From positions 1,786,501 through 1,850,500 of the forward strand of contig NZ_JYNQ01000001.1 in the NCBI RefSeq assembly GCF_000934685.1: DNA of 64,000 bases. Direction: 5' to 3'. Below the pieces are notes generated by a model that was not told the origin of the DNA, ran no database searches, and saw only the letters and a program-made list of their open reading frames with translations. Both the position numbers and the translations under genes were made by a program. The stretch's first letter is position 1; the number at the start of each line of letters is the position of its first letter. This document shows, piece after piece, positions 52,353-60,564 of the stretch. The DNA is from Lacinutrix sp. Hel_I_90 (GTDB lineage: Bacteria > Bacteroidota > Bacteroidia > Flavobacteriales > Flavobacteriaceae).

Positions 52353-54090
52353 AGCTTTGATTTACAATTAATCGCTCATCTACCTTCACATTATCTGATT
52401 TTGTTAAAACAAAATTCCCTAAAACCAATAGATCCATTTTTGTGTGAAAGAAACATCTTAAACCATCTAATGGTGATTCAACAATAGGTTCTCCCCTTAC
52501 ATTAAACGACGTATTAATTAAAACAGGACAACCTGTTTTTGATTTAAAGTTAGTGATTAATTCATGTAACAGCACATTTTCTTCTCTGTTTAGAGTCTGA
52601 ACTCTTGCCGTATTATCTTCATGAATACACGATGGAATTTCATTTTTTTTATCACTCTTAACGGTAAACAACATGTATTTTGAAAGAATCTCTTTCATAT
52701 CAAACCAATCGTTACAATCTTCTTCAAGTACAATAGGAGCGAATGGTCTAAAACCCTCTCTAAATTTAATATTTAAATTAACATGTTTCTTCATGTCTTC
52801 AAATAAAGGACTCGCCAATATGCTTCTATGTCCTAAAGCTCTTGGACCAAATTCCATTTCATCTTGAAACCAGCCTACAATTTGTTTTTGTTGTAAAGCA
52901 GAAGCAACGGTGTCACAAAGCATAACAGTATCTAATTTCACATAAGTTAGATTATAGGAAATCAAACACTTTTCTATAGCTTCATTGTTGTATGAAGACC
53001 CTAAGTAGGCTTGATCAATTAAAGAATTTTTTAAATAAACTCGCTCTTTTTTTAAATAATGATTCCAGCCAATGTATGCTGCTCCTACAGAACACCCCGA
53101 ATCACCAGAGGCTGGCTGAACCCAAATATTCTCGAATATACCTTTCCCTAAAAGTGACCCGTTTGCCTTACAGTTTAAGGCAACACCACCAGAAAGACAT
53201 AGGTTATTTAAGCCTGTTAATGCTTTAGCGTGCGTTAATATTGTGCAAATAATATCTTCAATAACTGCTTGAATTGAAGAAGCAATGTCACAATAAAAAT
53301 CTTCCATTTTATCATCTAAATCCCTTTGTTTTCTTCCAAAAAGTTTACAAAATTTTGAGTTTATTGTAGATGTTCCTTTTTCAAAAGAGAAATAAGTTAA
53401 ATCCAAATGAACTAAACCCGAGTCATCATAAGTAACAATTTTCTCTAATATGAGTTGCTTATAAATAGGCTTTCCGTAAGGGGCTAATCCCATTAATTTA
53501 TACTCACCCGAATTAACTTTAAAACCACAATATTGAGTAAATGCCGAGTACAGTAGTCCTATTGAGTGCGGGTAATGTTGTTCCTTTATAATGTCTATTC
53601 TATTATCTTTTCCAATTGAAATAGACGTACACGCTTTTTCTCCTACGCCATCAATAGTTATAATTACAGCTTCTTCAAACGGAGAGGTAAAAAAACTCCC
53701 GGCTGCATGAGCTTCATGGTGTTCACTATAAATGATCTCTCCATTATAATTTAACTCTTCTTTTATAATACTTGATACCCAGAGCTTGCTTTTTAACCAA
53801 GACATTAATGTGCTTCTAAATAGACTAAAGGTAAATGGTGCTTGATTTAATAGTGTGTTTATAATGCGGTCAAACTTAATAAATGGTTTTTCATAAAATA
53901 CAATCAAATCAATATCTGAGATTGAAAGATTATTAGCCTCTAAGCAAAACGCTATAGTTTTAATAGGAAAAGACTTATCGTGCTTAATTCTAGAAAACCG
54001 TTCTTCTTGTGCCGCAGAAAGTAATTTACCGTTCTGTATTAAACAGGCTGCGGCATCATGATAAAAACAAGAAATTCCAATAATATTCAT
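52339..54090 (-). CDS. O-carbamoyltransferase, NodU/CmcH/SxtI family
   Basis: 583 residues. The N-terminal Kae1-like ASKHA part begins GISCFYHDAAACLIQNGKLL, with EERFSRIKHD, IIYSEHHEAHAAGSFFTSPF (metal-binding histidines) and IDGVGE. The YrdC-like C-terminal part has WFQDEMEFGPRALGHRSILASP and LINTSFNVRGEPIVESP. It makes carbamoyl-AMP from carbamoyl phosphate and ATP and transfers carbamate to a hydroxyl, usually of a sugar or antibiotic. It starts the minus-strand carbamoylation operon (SxtJ-like, DUF5989, SGNH) that closes the glycan locus. Confidence 0.93.
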   Translation of the reverse strand: MNIIGISCFYHDAAACLIQNGKLLSAAQEERFSRIKHDKSFPIKTIAFCLEANNLSISDIDLIVFYEKPFIKFDRIINTLLNQAPFTFSLFRSTLMSWLKSKLWVSSIIKEELNYNGEIIYSEHHEAHAAGSFFTSPFEEAVIITIDGVGEKACTSISIGKDNRIDIIKEQHYPHSIGLLYSAFTQYCGFKVNSGEYKLMGLAPYGKPIYKQLILEKIVTYDDSGLVHLDLTYFSFEKGTSTINSKFCKLFGRKQRDLDDKMEDFYCDIASSIQAVIEDIICTILTHAKALTGLNNLCLSGGVALNCKANGSLLGKGIFENIWVQPASGDSGCSVGAAYIGWNHYLKKERVYLKNSLIDQAYLGSSYNNEAIEKCLISYNLTYVKLDTVMLCDTVASALQQKQIVGWFQDEMEFGPRALGHRSILASPLFEDMKKHVNLNIKFREGFRPFAPIVLEEDCNDWFDMKEILSKYMLFTVKSDKKNEIPSCIHEDNTARVQTLNREENVLLHELITNFKSKTGCPVLINTSFNVRGEPIVESPLDGLRCFFHTKMDLLVLGNFVLTKSDNVKVDERLIVNQSYELD

Positions 54091-54164
54091 AGAAAAGGAT
54101 CAATAATAAGCGAATATAAAATAAGTAAATTACAAATTGACAACTGATTTATAAATATAAGCTA

Positions 54165-56117
54165 TTAGCGTCTTTTCTTTTTACTTTTAAAAGTAGCCTT
54201 ATCTTTTCTTCTATTAAAAGGAATAGCATCATCGTACGTATTCTTCGTGTCACCTTTAGGCTTATTTTTACGCCACTTTTCGGTTTTTTCTGGAAGCAGC
54301 ACTTTTAAAAGATCTTCACGCCCTAATTTATTTAAGGTTTTTTTAATCCACTCTTTATTCTCCTCTTTATACCAGAAGAAAAAACGGTGTTGTTCGTCTT
54401 TTTCCTTTCGGGTGATAGGCGTATTTACTTTTTTAAGGGTATACGGATGGTAACCACTATAATAAATTACAGTTGCCACCGTCATTGGTGTTGGTGTAAA
54501 GCCCTGCACTTGCTCCAACTGGAAACCCATATCTTTAGTTTCAGCGGCTAAATTTGCCATGTCTTCCACCTCACATGCTGGGTGATTAGATATAAAGTAG
54601 GGTATTAATTGAAGCTTTAAATTTTTCGCTATATTAATTTTATCAAACCGTTCTTTAAACTTATGGAAATAGGTAAACGAAGGCTTGCGCATGAGTTTTA
54701 AAACGGGATCACTGGTATGTTCTGGCGCTACTTTAAGTCGGCCAGACACATGCTTCGTCATCACTTCTTCCGTATAATCGTCTAACTCTTTAGGGTCTGC
54801 ATTTTTATTAAATTCTGGCACTAACATATCGTGACGAATACCACTACCAATAAAAGATTTTTTTACTTTTGGGTGACTGTCAACGGCCCGGTACAAATCG
54901 GTTAAAGGTTTATGTGAGGTATCTAAATTACTACAGATTACCGGTGAAATACAACTTGGCGCAACACACTTATCGCATATAGATTGTACTTTTCCTTTCA
55001 TTTTATACATGTTGGCACTCGGGCCACCAATATCTGACAAATAGCCTTTAAAATCAGGCATATTTGCAACAGTATCGACTTCACGCAATATAGATTCTTG
55101 ACTACGAGAGGCAATAAATTTACCTTGATGTGCAGATATGGTACAAAAACTACAGCCTCCAAAACACCCACGATGGATATTTATAGAAAACTTAATCATT
55201 TCATAAGCAGGAATTGGACCACGCTTATTATATTTTGGGTGTGGTAGTCTTGTATAAGGCAACTCGAAAGACGCATCAATTTCGTCTTCGGTCATGGTTG
55301 GATACGGCGGATTTATCATTAGCGTTTTATCGCCAACTTTCTGAAAAATACGTCTTGCGGCTAACTTATTAGATTCTTGTTCAATGACCTTAAAGTTAGA
55401 AGCATATTTTTTCTTATCCTTTAAACAGACTTCATGCGAAGCGATTTCAACATCTTCCCAATTACTATTTTTAGGTATTTTTGCATCGCTGTTTACTAAA
55501 ACGGCAGTTTGTTTAACAGTGGTTATACTAGAAAAAGGCACGCCTTTTTGCAATAAACGTACGACTTCACGCAAGGGTTGTTCTCCCATCCCATAAACCA
55601 ACATATCGGCTTTAGAACTTTCTAAAATGGTAGGCATCAACCTATCACTCCAATAATCGTAATGGGTAACACGACGCAATGAGGCTTCAATACCACCAAT
55701 TAAAATTGGCGTATCTGGCCACTTTTCTTTTAAAATATTTGAGTAAACAGTTGTTGCGTAATCTGGTCTAAATCCAATGTCTCCATTTGGCGTATACGCA
55801 TCTTTATCTCTTCTTTTTTTATTCGCATTATAATTGCTAAGCATGGGATCCATGCAACCCCCTGTAACTCCAAAAAATAATTTTGGATTACCCATTTTAA
55901 CAAAATCCTGAAGATTATCATTCACATTGGGTTGCGGCACAATAGCGACGCGTAACCCATAACTTTCTAATATCCGCCCAATAACGGCAGGACCAAAAGA
56001 AGGATGATCCACATAAGCATCACCACTAAAAAGGATGACGTCCAGTGCTTCCCAACCTCGTATTTTAACCTCTTTATTAGTGGTAGGCAACCAACTTGAT
56101 AATTTTAATTCTTCCAT
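54165..56117 (-). CDS. ygiQ: YgiQ-family radical SAM protein (UPF0313)
   Basis: 650 residues. N-terminus LSSWLPTTNKEVKIRGWEALD, then VILFSGDAYVDHPSFG, as in all YgiQ proteins. Cluster cysteines lie in INIHRGCFGGCSFCTISAHQ. The C-terminal extension (about 560-650) is basic, ending KSKKKRR. Widespread but function unestablished; not part of the glycan locus, which ends with the carbamoyltransferase. The family start is certain and lies only 8 bases after a perfect -7 element, hinting at a leaderless or nearly leaderless mRNA. Confidence 0.95.
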   Translation of the reverse strand: MEELKLSSWLPTTNKEVKIRGWEALDVILFSGDAYVDHPSFGPAVIGRILESYGLRVAIVPQPNVNDNLQDFVKMGNPKLFFGVTGGCMDPMLSNYNANKKRRDKDAYTPNGDIGFRPDYATTVYSNILKEKWPDTPILIGGIEASLRRVTHYDYWSDRLMPTILESSKADMLVYGMGEQPLREVVRLLQKGVPFSSITTVKQTAVLVNSDAKIPKNSNWEDVEIASHEVCLKDKKKYASNFKVIEQESNKLAARRIFQKVGDKTLMINPPYPTMTEDEIDASFELPYTRLPHPKYNKRGPIPAYEMIKFSINIHRGCFGGCSFCTISAHQGKFIASRSQESILREVDTVANMPDFKGYLSDIGGPSANMYKMKGKVQSICDKCVAPSCISPVICSNLDTSHKPLTDLYRAVDSHPKVKKSFIGSGIRHDMLVPEFNKNADPKELDDYTEEVMTKHVSGRLKVAPEHTSDPVLKLMRKPSFTYFHKFKERFDKINIAKNLKLQLIPYFISNHPACEVEDMANLAAETKDMGFQLEQVQGFTPTPMTVATVIYYSGYHPYTLKKVNTPITRKEKDEQHRFFFWYKEENKEWIKKTLNKLGREDLLKVLLPEKTEKWRKNKPKGDTKNTYDDAIPFNRRKDKATFKSKKKRR

Positions 56118-56124
56118 AACGCCG

Positions 56125-56132
56125 CAAAAATA
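56125..56132 (-). promoter_or_regulatory. -7 promoter element of ygiQ
   Basis: Minus-strand TATTTTTG, an exact TAnnTTTG match, ending 7 bases from the ATG (56115-56117). No TTTG is seen at the usual distance upstream. Confidence 0.45.
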
Positions 56133-56398
56133 GTCAAAAAAAGACTCCTAAGCATTATTATTAAAGGCTTTAGCATATATTTTAACAACTAAGAACACTA
56201 CTTTTTACCTATTAGTGCCATTCCCTTTATAACTGTAAATTAAGATCAAGAGGGTATCAAAAGCACTTCTGTTTACTTATCTTGCTGCGTAATGAACAAA
56301 ATATAAGCCTTATAAACACTTGATTTTTCAATTTCAGGCGTCATTAACAATCGTTAAAAACATATCAACAAAGTTATCAAATAAAATACCGCATACTA

Positions 56399-56429
56399 TT
56401 TGGTAATCAAGAAGATTGTCGTAAATTTG
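56399..56429 (+). promoter_or_regulatory. promoter of rplM-rpsI (Bacteroidota type)
   Basis: TTTG (56399-56402), 19-base spacer, TAAATTTG (56422-56429): both elements match the Bacteroidota -33/-7 consensus at the preferred spacing. Transcription would start near 56435, giving a leader of about 60 bases. The rest of the 380-base gap 56118-56497 shows nothing else recognisable besides the ygiQ element and the hairpin at 56461. Confidence 0.8.
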
Positions 56430-56460
56430 CAAACTCTTTTTGAGAGAGGAATGTTTAATC

Positions 56461-56479
56461 AACCTGTACTACACAGGTT
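56461..56479 (+). promoter_or_regulatory. hairpin in the rplM leader, possible ribosomal-protein leader
   Basis: AACCTGT (56461-56467) and ACAGGTT (56473-56479) form a perfect 7-bp stem with loop ACTAC, 18 bases before the GTG start of rplM. No T-run follows, so it is not a terminator. Autoregulatory leaders are known upstream of many ribosomal protein operons; assignment here is by position only. Confidence 0.45.
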
Positions 56480-56497
56480 AAAAATTTATTTAATAAC

Positions 56498-56953
56498 GTG
56501 GATACATTAAGCTACAAAACCATTTCGGCTAATAAAGCTACTGTTGATAAGCAGTGGGTTTTAATAGATGCTGATGGTCAAACATTAGGGCGTATGTGCA
56601 CTCAAGTTGCAAAACTTTTAAGAGGAAAGCACAAGCCAAGCTTCACACCACATGTTGATTGTGGAGATAACGTCATTGTTATCAATTCAGAAAAAATCAA
56701 CTTATCAGGAAACAAGTGGAACGACAAAACGTACATTCGTCACACAGGTTACCCAGGTGGTCAAAGAAGTCTAACTGCTACTGAATTGTTCGGAAAAGAT
56801 CCGTCAAGATTAGTAGAGAAATCTGTAAAAGGCATGTTACCTAAGAACAAATTAGGCGCAGCTCTTTTTAGAAATTTAACTGTTGTTACAGGTACTAAGC
56901 ACGCTCACGAAGCTCAAAAGCCTAAAACAATTAACTTAAACGAATTTAAGTAA
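56498..56953 (+). CDS. rplM: 50S ribosomal protein L13
   Basis: 151 residues, the Bacteroidota length. GTG start: the family begins (M)DTLSYKTISANKATV exactly here. Core signatures are WVLIDADGQTLGRMCTQVAKLLRGKHK, DNVIVIN and the KSVKGMLPKNKLG motif. Large-subunit assembly protein binding 23S rRNA. Its TAA overlaps the rpsI ATG by one base, the standard rplM-rpsI pair. Confidence 0.98.
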   Translation: MDTLSYKTISANKATVDKQWVLIDADGQTLGRMCTQVAKLLRGKHKPSFTPHVDCGDNVIVINSEKINLSGNKWNDKTYIRHTGYPGGQRSLTATELFGKDPSRLVEKSVKGMLPKNKLGAALFRNLTVVTGTKHAHEAQKPKTINLNEFK

Positions 56954-57339
56954 TGGAAGTATTACATAAAATTGGTCGTCGTAAAACGGCTGTTGCTCGT
57001 GTTTACCTTAAAGAAGGTAAAGGAAACATCACGATTAACAAAAAAGACATTAAAGACTACTTCGATACAGCTACGTTACAGTACAAAGTGAACCAACCGT
57101 TAGTATTAACTGGCAACGAGGAAACTTTTGACATTACTGTAAACGTATTTGGAGGGGGTATTACTGGTCAAGCAGAAGCTATACGTTTAGCAATTTCTCG
57201 TGCAATGTGTGAGTTAAATGACGAAAACAGAGGCATCCTTAAACCAGAAGGATTATTAACAAGAGATCCAAGAATGGTGGAGCGTAAGAAATTCGGACAG
57301 AAGAAAGCGCGTAAGAAATTCCAATTCTCGAAACGTTAA
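56953..57339 (+). CDS. rpsI: 30S ribosomal protein S9
   Basis: 128 residues. Begins EVLHKIGRRKTAVARVYLK, contains GGGITGQAEAIRLAISRA and LLTRDPRMVERKKFGQKKAR, and ends KFQFSKR; the C-terminal Lys/Arg tail reaches the decoding site to contact tRNA. One-base overlap with rplM. The 190-base gap to rpsB has no confident terminator. Confidence 0.98.
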   Translation: MEVLHKIGRRKTAVARVYLKEGKGNITINKKDIKDYFDTATLQYKVNQPLVLTGNEETFDITVNVFGGGITGQAEAIRLAISRAMCELNDENRGILKPEGLLTRDPRMVERKKFGQKKARKKFQFSKR

Positions 57340-57529
57340 TACCAAGTTTTGGAATGGTGTTAAGCTCTTTGCAGTTGAAGCATTCAATTCCTTACTAAAA
57401 CAAAAAAATAAACAGTTATTGTTGTCCTAGTGTAAAAACAGGATTTAGTCTAGCATCTAAATAATTAAGGCGATTTGTAAAATGACCACTTAGTTATTGC
57501 TAATTCAACAGAACGTAAACTATTACAAA

Positions 57530-58345
57530 ATGGCAGTAGAAGTAAAAGAATTACTTGAAGCAGGTGTACACTTCGGTCACCTTACACGTAAGTGGGATCC
57601 AAACATGGCGCCTTACGTATATATGGAGCGTAACGGCATCCATATTATAAACCTATACAAAACAGCAGCTAAGATGGAAGAAGCTGGAGATGCGTTAGCA
57701 AAAATCGCAGCCTCTGGTCGTAAAATCTTATTTGTTGCTACAAAAAAACAAGCAAAAGACATTGTCGCTGAAAAAGCAGGTGGTATTAACATGCCTTTCA
57801 TTACTGAAAGATGGCCAGGCGGAATGTTAACCAACTTCGTTACTATTAGAAAAGCAATCAAAAAGATGGCTACTATTGATAGAATGAAAAAAGACGGTAC
57901 TTTTTTAACCTTATCTAAAAAAGAGCGTTTACAAGTAGATCGTTTAAGAGCGAAACTAGAAAAGAACTTAGGTTCTATTGTAGACATGACCCGTCTTCCA
58001 GCAGCCTTGTTTGTTGTAGATATTAAACGTGAGCATATCGCGATTAAAGAAGCACAGAAATTAAACATTCCTATTTTTGCAATGGTCGATACGAACTCTG
58101 ATCCACGTCAAGTAGATTACGTAATTCCATCAAATGATGATGCTTCTAAATCAATCGATAAAATTTTAACGCACGTTACTGAAGCTATAACTGGTGGATT
58201 AAATGAGCGTAAAGCTGAAAAAGCAGATAAGTCTGAAGGCAAATCTGAAGCTAAAGCTAAAAAAGCAGATAAGACCGAAGACAAAGCTGAAAAACCAGCA
58301 AAGTCTGAAGCTAAAACTGCAAAGGCAGCTAACGAAGAAGAATAA
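57530..58345 (+). CDS. rpsB: 30S ribosomal protein S2
   Basis: 271 residues from ATG 57530; the frame is open from 57497, but the family starts MAVEVKELLEAGVHFGH. Core motifs are RKWDPNMAPYVYMERNGIHII, FVATKKQA, ERWPGGMLTNF and PIFAMVDTNSDP. After the conserved core (about residue 226) there is a 45-residue low-complexity tail of Lys, Ala, Glu and Asp repeats (KAEKADKSEGKSE and similar) ending NEEE, common in Bacteroidota S2 but variable in length. Followed by a hairpin and tsf. Confidence 0.97.
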   Translation: MAVEVKELLEAGVHFGHLTRKWDPNMAPYVYMERNGIHIINLYKTAAKMEEAGDALAKIAASGRKILFVATKKQAKDIVAEKAGGINMPFITERWPGGMLTNFVTIRKAIKKMATIDRMKKDGTFLTLSKKERLQVDRLRAKLEKNLGSIVDMTRLPAALFVVDIKREHIAIKEAQKLNIPIFAMVDTNSDPRQVDYVIPSNDDASKSIDKILTHVTEAITGGLNERKAEKADKSEGKSEAKAKKADKTEDKAEKPAKSEAKTAKAANEEE

Positions 58346-58364
58346 AACATAAAACAATTACAAT

Positions 58365-58412
58365 TAAAGTCGTTTGGTTCTTTCTTAACAGAAATTAATT
58401 GAACGACTTTTT
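58365..58412 (+). terminator. terminator or attenuator between rpsB and tsf
   Basis: AAAGTCGTT (58365-58373) pairs with AACGACTTT (58401-58409), 9 bp, loop 27 bases, then TTT. The long loop and position suggest partial termination between S2 and EF-Ts, reducing EF-Ts relative to S2, though complete termination with a separate tsf promoter is possible. Confidence 0.6.
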
Positions 58413-58427
58413 TAAATTATATTTACT

Positions 58428-59387
58428 ATGAGTGAAGTAAAAATTTCAGCAGCAGAAGTAAACAAATTAAGAAAAGCGACTGGTGCAGGTATGATGGATT
58501 GCAAAAAAGCTTTAGTAGAGGCTGAAGGTGATTTTGACAAAGCAATCGACGTATTACGTAAAAAAGGTCAAAAAGTAGCAGAAAAAAGAGCCGATCGTGA
58601 TTCTAGCGAAGGTGCTGCTGTAGCAAAAATTAACGACAGTAATACCGTTGGTGTTACTATCGTATTAGGTTGTGAAACAGATTTCGTTGGTAAAAACGAA
58701 TCTTTTGTTGCCTTAGCAAATGAATTTGTTGAGAAAGCAATCAACTATGATACTCTAGAAGATTTCTTAGCGTCTGATTTTGGCGGTATAACCGTTGCCG
58801 AAAAACTAGTTGAGCAAACTGGTGTTGTAGGTGAAAAATTAGAAATCAACGCGTTTGAAAAATTAGAAGCTCCTTATGTTGGTTCTTATGTTCACATTAA
58901 TAAAATTGGCGCTTTAGTAGGTTTAACTGAAGCAAACGAAACAGTAGCTAAAGATGTAGCAATGCAAGTGGCTTCTATGGGAGCAACCTCTTTGTCTTAC
59001 AAAGATTTTGATGCTGCTTATATCGCTAATGAAACGGAAGCAAGAATTGCTGTTATTGAAAAAGATAACATCGAGTTAGGCCGTTTAGGAAAAACGTTGA
59101 AGAATGTACCAAAATACATTTCTATGGCACAATTAACACCTGAAGTTATCGCTCAAGCTGAAGCAGATGCCAAAGCAGAGTTAAAAGCTGAAGGTAAGCC
59201 AGAACAAATTTGGGATAAAATTTTACCAGGAAAAATGGAACGTTTTATTTCAGATAATACAACTTTAGATCAAGAACAATGTTTATTAGATCAGAAGTTT
59301 ATTAAAGATGATAAAATGACTGTTGCAGATTACGTAGCGTCTAAGAACGTTGAAGTAACCGCTTTTAAACGTGTGTCTTTAGGATAG
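58428..59387 (+). CDS. tsf: elongation factor Ts
   Basis: 319 residues. N-terminal UBA-like domain with LRKATGAGMMDCKKALVEA, then the EF-Tu-contacting TDFVGKNESF (ETDFVG), and two core subdomains; C-terminal coiled region ends KRVSLG. Guanine-nucleotide exchange factor for EF-Tu. The length is greater than the E. coli protein because of an insert in the second core domain, normal for Bacteroidota. Standard partner of rpsB. Confidence 0.97.
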   Translation: MSEVKISAAEVNKLRKATGAGMMDCKKALVEAEGDFDKAIDVLRKKGQKVAEKRADRDSSEGAAVAKINDSNTVGVTIVLGCETDFVGKNESFVALANEFVEKAINYDTLEDFLASDFGGITVAEKLVEQTGVVGEKLEINAFEKLEAPYVGSYVHINKIGALVGLTEANETVAKDVAMQVASMGATSLSYKDFDAAYIANETEARIAVIEKDNIELGRLGKTLKNVPKYISMAQLTPEVIAQAEADAKAELKAEGKPEQIWDKILPGKMERFISDNTTLDQEQCLLDQKFIKDDKMTVADYVASKNVEVTAFKRVSLG

Positions 59388-59402
59388 AACATTATTTTTT
59401 TC

Positions 59403-59422
59403 ATTTCCATGAAGACGGAAAT
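59403..59422 (+). repeat. small palindromic intergenic element
   Basis: ATTTCC (59403-59408) and GGAAAT (59417-59422) with loop ATGAAGAC, 15 bases after the tsf stop. Aligns with copies at 59526-59543 and 4921-4936. Confidence 0.4.
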
Positions 59423-59445
59423 TTTAAAAAAAAATTAAATGCATC

Positions 59446-59484
59446 AAAACCACTATACTCTTTTTAGAGTTAGTGGTTTTTTTT
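59446..59484 (+). terminator. intrinsic terminator after tsf
   Basis: AAAACCACTA (59446-59455), bulge, ACTCT ... AGAGT, TAGTGGTTTT (59471-59480) then more T. Strong near-perfect hairpin with T-run. Confidence 0.85.
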
Positions 59485-59499
59485 ATGCTGAAAAACACT

Positions 59500-59507
59500 T
59501 AGTTTTG
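59500..59507 (+). promoter_or_regulatory. -7 promoter element of pyrH
   Basis: TAGTTTTG, exact TAnnTTTG match, 68 bases before the pyrH ATG; a T-run (59477-59480) sits where the -33 TTTG would be. Lies just after the tsf terminator. Confidence 0.5.
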
Positions 59508-59525
59508 CAAAACCTTTGTTCCCAG

Positions 59526-59543
59526 TTCCCATAAGAACGGGAA
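59526..59543 (+). repeat. small palindromic intergenic element in the pyrH leader
   Basis: TTCCC (59526-59530) and GGGAA (59539-59543) with loop ATAAGAAC; related to the copy after tsf. It falls within the expected pyrH 5' leader. Confidence 0.4.
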
Positions 59544-59574
59544 TCTTATGAACCGTTGTTACAGCTTATTTTCT

Positions 59575-60282
59575 ATGAAATACAAAAGAATTCTCCTAAA
59601 ACTATCTGGTGAAGCCCTAATGGGAGACCGCCAATATGGTATCGACCCCCAACGTTTATCTGAATATGCAGAAGACATTAAGGCCGTTACCGAGAAAGGT
59701 ATTGAAGTCGCTATCGTGATTGGTGGTGGCAATATTTTTAGAGGTGTTGCCGGTGCCATGAATGGTATGGACCGTGTTCAAGGTGACCATATGGGCATGC
59801 TCGCAACAGTTATTAACGGTTTAGCCTTACAAAATGCACTAGAAGATGCTGGTGTAAAAACACGCTTGCAAAGCGCTATTAAAATAAATGAAGTGGCAGA
59901 GCCTTTTATTAGAAGAAAAGCGATGAGTCACTTAACCAAAGGGCGTGTCGTGATTTTTGGAGGTGGTACAGGAAACCCTTATTTCACCACTGATTCTGCA
60001 GCCGTTTTAAGAGCAATAGAAATTCAAGCCGATGTTATCTTAAAAGGAACACGAGTGGATGGTATTTACAATGTAGACCCAGAAAAAGATGACAAAGCTA
60101 TAAAATTTGAGCATATCACTTTTGATGATGTCTTAAGAAAAGGATTAAAAGTAATGGACACTACTGCTTTTACCCTGAGTCAAGAAAACGAATTGCCAAT
60201 AATCGTATTCGATATGAATACCAGAGGTAATTTAATGAAAGTTGTTTGTGGTGAAAATATTGGAACTCAGGTAAGTTTGTAA
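59575..60282 (+). CDS. pyrH: UMP kinase
   Basis: 235 residues from ATG 59575; the frame is open from 59548, but the family starts [17 protein letters not shown]. Conserved features: [44 protein letters not shown](IE) and [16 protein letters not shown]. Amino-acid-kinase fold hexamer converting UMP to UDP in pyrimidine biosynthesis. It sits between tsf and frr as in most bacteria. The 282-base gap to frr is AT-rich and shows no clear gene. Confidence 0.97.
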   Translation: MKYKRILLKLSGEALMGDRQYGIDPQRLSEYAEDIKAVTEKGIEVAIVIGGGNIFRGVAGAMNGMDRVQGDHMGMLATVINGLALQNALEDAGVKTRLQSAIKINEVAEPFIRRKAMSHLTKGRVVIFGGGTGNPYFTTDSAAVLRAIEIQADVILKGTRVDGIYNVDPEKDDKAIKFEHITFDDVLRKGLKVMDTTAFTLSQENELPIIVFDMNTRGNLMKVVCGENIGTQVSL

Positions 60283-60564
60283 CCACTTCCTAAACAGGCA
60301 AGAAGCTTGGGAATTATAAATTCAAATAAAGATTAAAATAAAACTATCGTTGCGTTTCCATTGCTCTTAGCATGGCAAAGCAAAATAGCATTTAAAATTA
60401 GTACAAATTTTGCTCAATTTTTAAAATTGACTAAATTAGTATTAAAATTAGAGAATACATCGCGACTGAGCCCGGCATAACCGCTTTAAGCATTAGTTTG
60501 CTTCGATTTAATTTTGGCTTAATTCTTGAATAAAGCTAACTCGTAATAAAAAAAAAAATCAATA

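Noticed and set aside
50764-54090. Saxitoxin biosynthesis
   Set aside because: Only the carbamoyltransferase/J/K-like trio is shared; the polyketide-like SxtA, amidinotransferase and other core genes are absent.
54165-56117. ygiQ as a fifth radical SAM enzyme of the glycan locus
   Set aside because: UPF0313 is widely conserved outside glycan loci, has its own promoter and a 74-base gap, and lacks a role in glycan assembly.
60415-60429. Palindrome CAATTTTTAAAATTG between pyrH and frr
   Set aside because: AT-only apart from its ends; such palindromes are expected by chance in this composition, and no promoter or T-run is attached.
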